A DNA stretch of 9,169 bases from Candidatus Woesearchaeota archaeon (lineage in GTDB: Archaea > Nanoarchaeota > Nanoarchaeia > UBA10117 > ARS21), in assembly GCA_002686215.1 (NCBI GenBank), contig NZAU01000086.1:1-9169 (forward strand). Direction: 5' to 3'. Made by a program: the position numbers and the translations under genes. The notes under the pieces are model-generated. The model saw nothing but the letters and a program-made list of their open reading frames with translations. It did not search any database and was not told the origin of the DNA. Below are positions 1-8,400 of the stretch, one piece after another; positions within the stretch are counted from its first letter, which is position 1, and the number at the start of each line of letters is the position of its first letter.

Positions 1-1
1 A

Positions 2-3000
2 GTAAGTCCAAGTACATATCATGGCATGTTTGCACATGTTCATGAAACTGGACATGGTTATTTTGCACATGCTGGTGCATGGATTCAGTTATTAGATACC
101 AATAGTAAACTTACAGATCTTAGTGATACACTAGATGATGTTCCAGACTCTGGATGGAATGGTAATATTCTTAGATATAATTTTTCAACTAGTAAGTGGG
201 AAAGAGAAGCACCAATCTCACTAGGAATTGGAACTGCTGATATTAATAATTGGAACACATCATATAACTGGGGTAATCATGCAACCGTTGGTTATCTCAC
301 ATCATATACTGAAACTCAAACCATCGACGATGTTCTAGGACTTGGTAATAGTACAACTAAGGGAATCAATCTCGGTGTCCTTACTGCAACATCGTTTGTT
401 GGTGATGGTAGTGCAATTACTGGAATTACGACATTAAACATCAGTAATATCGGCAACTATGCTGCAATAACTTACGTCGATGCTCAGATTGGTATCAGAA
501 CTTTCTCTGGTGCATATAGTGACCTATCTGGTAGACCAGGTATCCCCACACAGATCAGTGATCTGAATGATGTAAACGCACCATCACCAACAATTGGGCA
601 TGTTCTTAAGTGGTCTGGCGACACTTGGCAGGCTGCTGCAGACATCGGAGGATCTGGAGGTGCAGGTATAGGATACTCCGATCTATCTGTAACTCAAAAC
701 TCACCAGGTTCTGCAGGACTTACATATAATCAGGTAACAGGTGTATTTGAATATACCCCACCAAACCTCACAGGATACGCCACAACAACTTCTGTCGTAG
801 GTCTCGCATCCGAAGGTTATGTTGACAGTAACATCAGCAATGCCGTTGTTGGCATGGCGACCACGGGGTATGTGAACAACGCAATCGTTGGGTTTGTGAC
901 GGATGGTTATGTTCTAAGTAGAGGATTCACAACCACTGCATACGTTACAAACTATGTTGATACTCAAATTGGTATCAAGACTTTCTCTGGTAGTTATGTT
1001 GATTTACAAGATAAACCTACCATTCCATCAGACACCAGCGATCTAACAAACAATGCAGGTTTTGTAACATCTGGTATTGTCGCAGGACTTGCATCCGAAG
1101 GTTATGTCAATAGTGCAACAACTGGATTTGTAACCACGGGAGGAACTACATTCACTGGAATTGTCACCATGAGTGGTGGCATAGATCTGGGAAGCAATGA
1201 ATTAACCACACCTAGAGTGGATGCTGGCGACCTGATTATGGCAGGCAGTCAATCAAATAGAATTACTACCCAAGCAGGCACCCTTCGCCTCGATTCATTT
1301 AATAATGAAGTAGAAATTACGGCTGACTTAACTCTGAGTGGTAATCAAAATATCAGTGGTATTATTACTGCAGCCAATTTTGTTGGAGATGGTTCTGGAC
1401 TCACGGGTGTTGCAGCAACTAATGTATCTCTCAGTATTAGAGATGAGGGATCTGTAGTTGGATCTGCAAAAACTCTAAACTTTGTGGGTACTGGAATCAC
1501 TGCATCAGTAACTGGAGATATTGCAACAGTAACAGTTCCATCATATACAGGAACCGCATCAACAATTACACCCACACAAATTTCTAACTGGGATACTTCT
1601 TATAGTTGGGGAGATCATGGGGCTGCTGGATATATTACAACCTCAGTTACTAGTACAAGTGAGTTAATCAATGATGCTGGTTTTATTACTGGTATAGTTG
1701 GTATTGCTACCACGGGATCTTCTTCCTTTAATCGTCTAAACGTTAGTGGTGATTCTACATTTACTAGTAATGTATCATTCAGTTCTAGCATATCTCTTGG
1801 GAATAATGATAGATTAAGATTTGGTGACAGTATAGAATTAGAAATTTACAGTGATGGATCTACAAGTTACATTGAGGAAACTGGCGCAGGTTCTTTGATA
1901 ATAAAGAGTAGTTCTCTTCAGATTAAAAATCCTAGCGATGTCAATTTAGGTGTATTTAATTCGGGTGGATCTGTAGAACTTTGGTGGAATGGTTCTAAGA
2001 AATTAGAAACCACCAGTATTGGCGCGACAGTCACTGGAACTCTTTCCGCAACAGAGTTCATTGGTATTGGTTCACAAATAACTGGTATCACCACATCTCA
2101 GATCATAGGATACTCTGCTGGTGAAGGTGGAGGCGGTTCCTTCACAAATAATGATGTAGATACTCACCTTAATGTTGGCACTGCAACTACCAATCAGATC
2201 TTAAGTTGGGATGGTTCTGATTATGCTTGGGTTGCAGATCAGACTGGTGGTGCTGGCATTGGATCAACAACGTTCTCTTACATCTATGAATCTTCAGACA
2301 ACAGTCAAAATAAACTAATTCCATTCTTAAGAGATACTCAGTCTGGTGGTGGTTACAGAGAACTTGAAGTTGATACTGGTGTCCTTTACTTCAATCCATC
2401 CACCAATATCCTACAAACTACAAACCTTAATTGCACTGGACTGACTGCAAGTACCTTAAGCGGTGATGGTTCTTCTATCACAAACTTAAATGCTGGCGCC
2501 CTCGCTTCTGGTACAGTTGGTGTAAACAGACTTGCATCTAGTGGAACTCCAAGCAGTTCTACATTCCTCAGGGGTGATGGTGCTTGGGCAACACCTGACG
2601 CAGGAGCTTTGTTTAACGAAGCTACGAATGGTGTTTCTCTGGTTGATGGTGGTGGATCAATCGGTCTAGGAACTACAAATCCAGTTGGAGATGCTGTATT
2701 ACAAGTCAAGAACTCTGTATATCAGGGCAGTGGCGTTGCATCATCATCGTTTACCGCATCTGCAGGAACGCCTCACGAAATGGATGTTTATGTTGACGAT
2801 TTCGTAACAGCAGAATACACAATACATATCATCAATGGTAATAACTACCAGGCACAAAAGGCACTAGTGATGGGTGTAGGAACAACTGCATATGTATCGG
2901 AATATGGAGTAATGTACGAACCAAATCGAATAGCAGATATATCAGTTTCTGTTGCTGCAGGCCAAATTCAAGTAAACTTAGTTCCTTTAACTGGAATATC

Positions 3001-3043
3001 TGGAGTTACCACTTACAGATTCAGTGCAAACAAAATGCTTTGA
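2..3043 (+). CDS. Fibre-like phage structural protein, 5'-partial
   Basis: C-terminal part of a long virion protein, probably a tail fibre or fibril. The frame is open to the left edge: codons before the ATG at 26 read VSPSTYHG and run straight into MFAHVHETGHGYFAHAG, a motif I recall from cyanophage structural proteins. The ATG at 26 is therefore probably an internal Met. Residues below count from that Met. Visible modules are GDGSAITGI (126-134), GDGSGLTGV (454-462), GIGSQITGI (680-688) and GDGSSITNL (813-821); two NWxTSYxWGxH motifs (75-85, 521-531); a duplicated YVDxQIGIxTFSG unit (150, 310); GYV-containing repeats (257-296, 351-361); and TPSSSTFLRGDGAWATP (841-857), common in phage tail fibres. 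Residues about 908-1005 look like a compact C-terminal beta domain found at the end of several cyanophage structural proteins. There are no membrane segments. The structural role is well supported; the exact position on the virion is not known. Confidence 0.85.
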   Translation, partial: VSPSTYHGMFAHVHETGHGYFAHAGAWIQLLDTNSKLTDLSDTLDDVPDSGWNGNILRYNFSTSKWEREAPISLGIGTADINNWNTSYNWGNHATVGYLTSYTETQTIDDVLGLGNSTTKGINLGVLTATSFVGDGSAITGITTLNISNIGNYAAITYVDAQIGIRTFSGAYSDLSGRPGIPTQISDLNDVNAPSPTIGHVLKWSGDTWQAAADIGGSGGAGIGYSDLSVTQNSPGSAGLTYNQVTGVFEYTPPNLTGYATTTSVVGLASEGYVDSNISNAVVGMATTGYVNNAIVGFVTDGYVLSRGFTTTAYVTNYVDTQIGIKTFSGSYVDLQDKPTIPSDTSDLTNNAGFVTSGIVAGLASEGYVNSATTGFVTTGGTTFTGIVTMSGGIDLGSNELTTPRVDAGDLIMAGSQSNRITTQAGTLRLDSFNNEVEITADLTLSGNQNISGIITAANFVGDGSGLTGVAATNVSLSIRDEGSVVGSAKTLNFVGTGITASVTGDIATVTVPSYTGTASTITPTQISNWDTSYSWGDHGAAGYITTSVTSTSELINDAGFITGIVGIATTGSSSFNRLNVSGDSTFTSNVSFSSSISLGNNDRLRFGDSIELEIYSDGSTSYIEETGAGSLIIKSSSLQIKNPSDVNLGVFNSGGSVELWWNGSKKLETTSIGATVTGTLSATEFIGIGSQITGITTSQIIGYSAGEGGGGSFTNNDVDTHLNVGTATTNQILSWDGSDYAWVADQTGGAGIGSTTFSYIYESSDNSQNKLIPFLRDTQSGGGYRELEVDTGVLYFNPSTNILQTTNLNCTGLTASTLSGDGSSITNLNAGALASGTVGVNRLASSGTPSSSTFLRGDGAWATPDAGALFNEATNGVSLVDGGGSIGLGTTNPVGDAVLQVKNSVYQGSGVASSSFTASAGTPHEMDVYVDDFVTAEYTIHIINGNNYQAQKALVMGVGTTAYVSEYGVMYEPNRIADISVSVAAGQIQVNLVPLTGISGVTTYRFSANKML
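473..547 (+). repeat. YVDxQIGIxTFSG unit, copy 1
   Basis: Residues 150-174 of the first gene begin with YVDAQIGIRTFSGAY and end in PGIP. They match residues 310-334 (953-1027), which begin YVDTQIGIKTFSGSY and end in PTIP. The DNA shares the stretch ACTTTCTCTGGT in the same place. Each copy is followed by an SDL-type motif (ISDLNDV or TSDLTNN). This is an internal duplication in the fibre. Confidence 0.7.
794..913 (+). repeat. GYV tandem repeats in first fibre gene
   Basis: Residues 257-296 hold three degenerate units, VVGLASEGYVDSNIS, VVGMATTGYVNNA and IVGFVTDGYVLSR; a further copy, VAGLASEGYVNSA, lies at about residues 352-364. The first and last units also share DNA (GCATCCGAAGGTTATGT), pointing to duplication rather than chance. 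Probably a shaft element; function unknown. Confidence 0.65.
953..1027 (+). repeat. YVDxQIGIxTFSG unit, copy 2
   Basis: Second copy of the unit at 473-547, 480 bases downstream and in the same frame. It is followed by SDTSDLTNNAGF, a motif frequent in phage tail fibres and repeated in reduced form at about residues 544-554 (TSELINDAGF). Confidence 0.7.
1352..1546 (+). repeat. Dispersed paralogous module, copy in first fibre gene
   Basis: Residues 443-507, running from NISGIITAANFVGDGSGLTG through a central part with DEGSVVGSAKTLNFVG to ASVTGDIATVTVPS, align along their length with residues 42-106 of the 1095-residue protein (5524-5718). The two are diverged copies of one module, kept in the same internal order. 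Confidence 0.75.
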
Positions 3044-3050
3044 GGGAGGT
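3044..3050 (+). promoter_or_regulatory. Strong ribosome binding site for the subtilase gene
   Basis: GGGAGGT starts directly after the TGA stop of the upstream fibre gene and ends five bases before the ATG at 3056. It fixes the protease start. With a 12-base gap and no late-promoter-like element here, the protease is probably translated from the same mRNA as the upstream gene. Confidence 0.8.
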
Positions 3051-3055
3051 AAGAA

Positions 3056-5380
3056 ATGATTTCTACTGAAACGGGTTACGAAGAGTGGTTGGAACAAAGA
3101 AGAGTTGCATTTGAAGCTCGAAAAGAAACTTACACAAAAGAACCAACAGAATCAGGAGCAAAAAAAGAATACTGTGTCTTCTGTCATACAAAAGAAGACT
3201 GGAAACATGTTCATGAAATCTTAATGCAAGATGGAACTCTTGAGGACAATATTCCATCTAGGAGTGTAGAATGTCCAAGTGCATGTAATCACAGTGATCT
3301 CAGAGGAATCTATCTATTAGATGATGAAGAAGTTCAACAGTTGAAAAATCATCCTGGCGTTACAAATGTAACCATCAATGCTGCAGCATATCCAGGAACT
3401 TATATGGATAACCCTGATGATTTGATTGAAAGTTTGACGAAAGAAAATAGATATGCATCTAATGTTTGGTGTCAGGGATATTCAGATAGAAACAGTTATC
3501 TGACAAGTAGTCCTGGTTCAAATCTGAAGAACCGAGGATCGATGCAACTGTTGAGACATGTTCAAAAAGAAAGTCCTTGGGTTAGTGGTTGGTGGTCTAA
3601 TGGTGCAAACCAAGATGGAGTTGCTTCCACAACAGGATCATATATTCAACTCGGTAGTCAAATACCACAATACGGAACTGGTAAGCACGTAGACGTTATT
3701 GTATGCGACCAAGATATGTGGTTTGGTCACATTGAATTCCAAAATACTTTAGGTATCAGTACACTCACTACGTCAGACACTCCACAAAATTATGTTGGTG
3801 GTAATAAATTATCTAACAGTGGCATCTCTACAACAGTAGGTACATGCGATCTTTTGGATTTAGTTTTGGATGCTCCATATTATTTGGATCCAGACTTCTT
3901 TAATGCAAATCCATCCAGTTTAACAACTAGATGGGATGGAACAACAGTTCCTACAGATACAGCAGGTAGAAACTGGTGGAGAAACAACAGTACAACTTAT
4001 AGATCACCAAAATTTGTAACTCAGGGTATCGGTACTGGAACTGCTGTTCCAGGTACAGCCGAAGACTTTGGTGCTATCCTTATAACTACAAGTTATACAA
4101 GAGCAAGGGCTAACGGAAGCAATACTGATTATCAAGATAATGATGGTTTCCATGGAACTCCATGCGCCTCACAAGCATATGGTAGACAATATGGTTGGGC
4201 TTATAATGCAAATAAGTGGTTCCTAAATTTATATGGAGATTATGGAGCATTTTGGGAAGTTGGATTTGATCTGCAAAAAGTATTCCATCAAATCAAACCA
4301 ATCAATCCCCTGTATGGTACAAAAGATCCTACTATTTCCAGTAATAGTTGGAGTCATAGGGTAAATTCTCTCTCTAGCGGATATATTAACCACAGAGATG
4401 CTGCAGGAACTGGTCAGGCTCCATTGGACGGATCGAATGGGGTGTATTATGGTTCTAGAGTAGGTCCTCTTATTGGTAATAGTAATGCGTTAGTAATCGA
4501 ATATGAATATGATAATTCTGTTCTTCAAGCTGGCAGAGAACTTGTGGAGTCTGGAGTTATTTTCTGTTACGCTGCTGGCAATAGAGATCAAAAAGTAGTA
4601 AGAGGCGATCACCCAGACTTTAATAACTACTACTCAGCGAGTCAAGGACAAACTCCTGAGGAAGCAAAAAGGTCGGGATATTCCAGTATGTCTGGAATAT
4701 CATTCAGACCATTCTATAACAGAATTGGATATCCAGGTCAAATTGGTAGACGAACTGATGATAATGGAATATCTTACTACAAAGGAATTGGGGTTGGTGC
4801 ATTGGATGAATTCGGTGTGGCACAAAATGCTTCTAACGAAGTTGGACTTTCAACTTTTTATAGACAAGCTAAAACCACTTATAGCACCATGGGAAACGGT
4901 GTTGATATTTTTGCATTATGTGATCTCAGTCTATCCGCAGCAGATAACAACGCAGGCACTAGTTATAACAGATATGACGCTTATTATAGTCTTGATGGAG
5001 TGCAATCTGTAGAATCTGAAGATAGACTATTCAATGGCACAAGTTCAGCAACTCCTATTGCTGTTGGAATCATGGCAACTAAACTTGAATACAATAGAGA
5101 TTGGACTTGGGCAGATATGAAACACTGGTTCACTACATCTCTGGGTGGTCCTCTTGCGGGAAGTACAGATTCCGCAGGAACATCTACAGTGTATGCTGGT
5201 GTTGAAGGTGGTGCAGATTACACAAGTTCGTTGTGGACTGATAATCGCACCCTCCAAGGTAGTGATGCACCTGTCATTTGGGATGCTCCAACAGGTGCAG
5301 AACCAAATTTAACTAAGTTGATTGATGGCGGGGATGGCATCACATTCACTGGCGACATAACAATTAGAGTCCAAGAATAA
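3056..5380 (+). CDS. Subtilisin-like serine protease (S8 family), virion-region
   Basis: Predicted S8 endopeptidase of 774 residues. The catalytic set is readable in the right order. The Asp motif VDVIVCDQDMWFGH has D218 and a His seven residues later, as in subtilases. The His motif is GFHGTPCAS (H366). NSWS (430-433) resembles the substrate-binding strand motif of kexin/furin-type enzymes. The oxyanion-hole Asn is in CYAAGN (N509), and the nucleophile is in NGTSSATP (S663). Residues about 38-110 resemble an I9-type propeptide, ending with a helix-strand element DDEEVQQLKNHPGVTNVTI. There is no signal peptide or membrane segment, which fits a virion or cytoplasmic protein. The Asp-His interval (148 residues) and His-Ser interval (297) are far longer than in subtilisin (32 and 157), so large insertions are present. 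The start is fixed by GGGAGGT five bases upstream. Family assignment is confident; substrate is unknown, with host surface proteins or neighbouring fibre proteins as inferred candidates. Confidence 0.93.
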   Translation: MISTETGYEEWLEQRRVAFEARKETYTKEPTESGAKKEYCVFCHTKEDWKHVHEILMQDGTLEDNIPSRSVECPSACNHSDLRGIYLLDDEEVQQLKNHPGVTNVTINAAAYPGTYMDNPDDLIESLTKENRYASNVWCQGYSDRNSYLTSSPGSNLKNRGSMQLLRHVQKESPWVSGWWSNGANQDGVASTTGSYIQLGSQIPQYGTGKHVDVIVCDQDMWFGHIEFQNTLGISTLTTSDTPQNYVGGNKLSNSGISTTVGTCDLLDLVLDAPYYLDPDFFNANPSSLTTRWDGTTVPTDTAGRNWWRNNSTTYRSPKFVTQGIGTGTAVPGTAEDFGAILITTSYTRARANGSNTDYQDNDGFHGTPCASQAYGRQYGWAYNANKWFLNLYGDYGAFWEVGFDLQKVFHQIKPINPLYGTKDPTISSNSWSHRVNSLSSGYINHRDAAGTGQAPLDGSNGVYYGSRVGPLIGNSNALVIEYEYDNSVLQAGRELVESGVIFCYAAGNRDQKVVRGDHPDFNNYYSASQGQTPEEAKRSGYSSMSGISFRPFYNRIGYPGQIGRRTDDNGISYYKGIGVGALDEFGVAQNASNEVGLSTFYRQAKTTYSTMGNGVDIFALCDLSLSAADNNAGTSYNRYDAYYSLDGVQSVESEDRLFNGTSSATPIAVGIMATKLEYNRDWTWADMKHWFTTSLGGPLAGSTDSAGTSTVYAGVEGGADYTSSLWTDNRTLQGSDAPVIWDAPTGAEPNLTKLIDGGDGITFTGDITIRVQE
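3167..3385 (+). other. I9-like propeptide region with four cysteines
   Basis: Residues 38-110 of the protease. The pattern strand, helix (TKEDWKHVHEILMQDG), strand, strand, helix (DDEEVQQLKNHPG), strand (VTNVTI) fits the ferredoxin-like fold of subtilase propeptides, which act as folding chaperone and inhibitor. C40, C43, C73 and C77 lie within it as CxxC and CxxxC pairs. The fold is inferred from pattern alone. Confidence 0.5.
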
Positions 5381-5383
5381 ATA
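5376..5383 (+). promoter_or_regulatory. Late-promoter-like element AATAAATA
   Basis: AATAAATA matches the T4-type late promoter box TATAAATA at seven of eight positions; cyanophage relatives are known to tolerate variation at the first base. It overlaps the TAA stop of the protease gene and ends 17 bases before the ATG of the next gene. T4-type late transcripts start shortly downstream of this box, so the leader would be very short. The same box lies before the fourth gene, which supports its being real, but an AT-rich match of this length can arise by chance. Confidence 0.5.
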
Positions 5384-5400
5384 GTTAAAAAGTAGGTGTC

Positions 5401-8400
5401 ATGACGCAAAAACCTTTTGGTGTAAAACAATTAAATGTAATTGGCGCTGCAGGGACACCGACAATTGAGAGTGCGGGCGATTTAAATATTGGTGGACAGC
5501 AGGTTGCAATAACAACAAACACCAGTATCGCAGGTGTTATAACTGCAACATCATTTTTTGGTGATGGTTCTGGATTGACTGGGATTACTGGTTCGGGATC
5601 TGGTGTTGTTATTCAGGAAGAAGGTTCTTCAGTTGGAACCGCTGGTACTATCAACTTTATTGGTGCAGGTGTTACAGCAACCTTATCTGGTGGAATTGCA
5701 TCAGTAGAAATTACTTCAACTGGTGGTGGAATTGATGGTATCAGTACTACTGGAACATCATCTTTCAATCAATTAAATGTAAGTGGTGTTTCTACATTCC
5801 AAGGTAATGTTCATCTTGGTGATACTGATGAAATTCAATTTGGTGATGATAATGATGCCAAGATAGAGGTTGATGGTAGTGCAAACTTCATTATACAGGG
5901 TGATAGCAACACATATTTAAGAGGAAGTTCTATTAACATTAGTGCTAATGGTGGATCTGGTGGATACGGAAGTGCATTAAGGGTTACCAAAATTGGTGGG
6001 ACTGAACACGTTGAACTTTATGCTGGTAGTGATCTTAGACTTGAGTCCACTACTTCTGGTGTTTCTGTTACTGGTGGTCTGAATGTCTCTGGTATTTCTA
6101 CATTCCAAGATGATGTAACTTTCACTGGTTCAAGTTATGACGTAGTATGGGATAAGAATGGGGATGTACTTAGGTTTAAAGATAATTCACAAGCAGTATT
6201 TGGAACTAATGATGACCTCAGAATTTATTCTGACAATAGTGATTCTTATATTATCAATACACAAAATAATGATATAATCATTGACCAGCAGGTAGCTGAT
6301 AAGAGTATTCAAATTAAAGGTGACGATGGTTCTGGATCCGGTAGTGCAATATATCTCAAGGCTGATGGTAATAGTGGTGAACTTATTGCTTATCACTATG
6401 GGTCACAAAAATTTAAAACCACTACTGATGGAATAGCAGTATCTGGTATTGTAACAGCATCTTCTGGTATTGTTACTTATTATGGTGATGGTTCGCAACT
6501 GACTGGTATCTCTGCTGGTGGTAGTTCTCCTTGGATAACAACTGGATATACAGGTATCGGAACCACAAGTGCAGTTGGTATTGGAACTCGTATTGAAATT
6601 CTTCCTTATGATAATCAAAATAATGGCACCTTAAGTTTTGAAGGTTCTGCTGGTCAGTTATTCTCTATCACAAATGATCTGACTACTGGAAGTATCTTCT
6701 CAGTTAATGATGTTTCTGGTATTCCTTCGATTGATGTAGATGCTGATGGAACAATTCAGTTGGCACCATTCGGTGCTACTGAGTTTGTCGGTATTGGAAC
6801 TACAAATCCAACAGCAAAACTAGACGTTGACGGAACAGTTGCACTTGGAAGTTCTGTTTATGATACTAATGGAACCTTTGGAGGAAATGGTCAAGTATTA
6901 TCCAACGTAACTGGATTTGGTGTTTCTTGGACAACCGTATCTAGTGGTGGTGGTTCTGTTTGGTCTACAAGTGGAAATGATGCTTATTACACAACTGGTA
7001 ATGTTGGTATCAATTCTACATCACCAACAGCAAAACTTGATGTCAATGGAACTTCTAACTTCCATGATGCTATTACTCTTGAAATGCCTAGTACTAATGC
7101 GGGAATTTCATTAAAACTTGGTACTACTTACAAAGGTGACCTCAGAGTTACTAGTAATGAATTCCGAGTAACATCAAATTCAACTACCGATTTATTATTA
7201 GGTTGTAATAATTCTGGAGGAACTAGTGGTGATGTAGTTATTGCTACTGCCGGAGTTACTGGTGGTTATAGTACTGGTTGGGGAAGACTGGCAGTGTTCA
7301 CTGGAAGTGGAACTGCCGAACTTTGGTACCAAGACTCTAAGAAGTTTGAAACTACTAATACTGGAATTGGAGTATCAGGAAATTTTGAAAAGTATGATAC
7401 TTTAGTTGGATCTGGATCAACTACTGTAGTTCAATTTGCTGTTACTGTTGCTGCCAAGTCTGACCACAGATATACTGGTGGTGTTAATGGTGCTAGTACT
7501 AATGGATATTATTTGGATGGTATTGAGTCACCATTCCTGACATTCACTCCAGGTAGAACTTATAGATTTACTCTGAGTTCTGGTGACATGACAAGTCACC
7601 CATTCAGATTATATCTTGAGGCAGATAGGACTACAGAATATACTGAAAATGTTACTTCAACATCAACATATACTGAAATTGTAGTTACAGAATCAACACC
7701 TTCTATTCTTTATTATCAGTGTAGTGCTCATCCTTATATGGGTAATGCTATCCAGACAAATGGAAGCACCATAGTTAATGGAAGATATGATGTTTCTCCA
7801 AACAATACAGTTCCTGTTCATTCATTATCTGCAATTGGAACCGAGACAACTATTGACGTTGCATTAGTTCCAAAAGGAGGTGGTGGTTCAATTCTTGCAG
7901 CTATTCCTGATGGAACTACAACTGGTGGTAACAAGCGTGGTGCAGGGGCAGTAGACTTGCAACTAGTCCGATTGGGCCAAACTGCTGTTGCTTCTGGAAC
8001 GAATGCTGCATTAATTGGTGGAAGGCATAATACAGCTAGTGGCAACTATTCCTTTATTGGTGGTAGTTATGCATCAACGGTATCAGGATCTTATTCTGCT
8101 GGTTTTGGTAATCATATTACTGTTAGTGGTGATGAATCTTATGCTTTCGGAACTCATTCTCTAGCTGATTCAAACTATTCAATTGTTCTGGGTGGAAAGT
8201 ATGCGTCTACTAGAACTATTGAAGGTCTAGTCGTTATTCCCGCTTCTGCTAATCCTCATGGTACAGACCATAATGGCAGAGCTTTATGTCAAAAGTCAAT
8301 TCTTAATGTTTATGCACAAACGGCAAATGCAACACCTACAGTATTGAGGTCTAATGTTAATGGTGCAGGTACAACAAACCAATTAACTCTCAAAAATAAT

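Noticed and set aside
1345..1575. Minus-strand open frame inside the first fibre gene
   Set aside because: It lies wholly inside a well-supported + strand gene, and its Pro/Val-rich product is what repetitive Gly/Thr codons give when read in reverse. The other minus-strand frames at 2386-2709, 3063-3257, 5045-5257, 5218-5430, 6187-6396, 6403-6618, 7818-8045 and 8829-9080 fail for the same reason.
3173..3289. Zinc-knuckle reading of CxxC and CxxxC in the protease N-terminus
   Set aside because: The surrounding strand-helix pattern fits an I9-type propeptide better, and the cysteines sit where that fold would place buried strand residues. Metal binding is kept only as a minor possibility.
4725..5012. 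Plus-strand open frame of 95 codons inside the protease gene
   Set aside because: It is out of frame with an intact subtilase whose catalytic motifs span this region, and I saw no convincing ribosome site or recognisable product. The small frame at 6917-7114 is rejected likewise.
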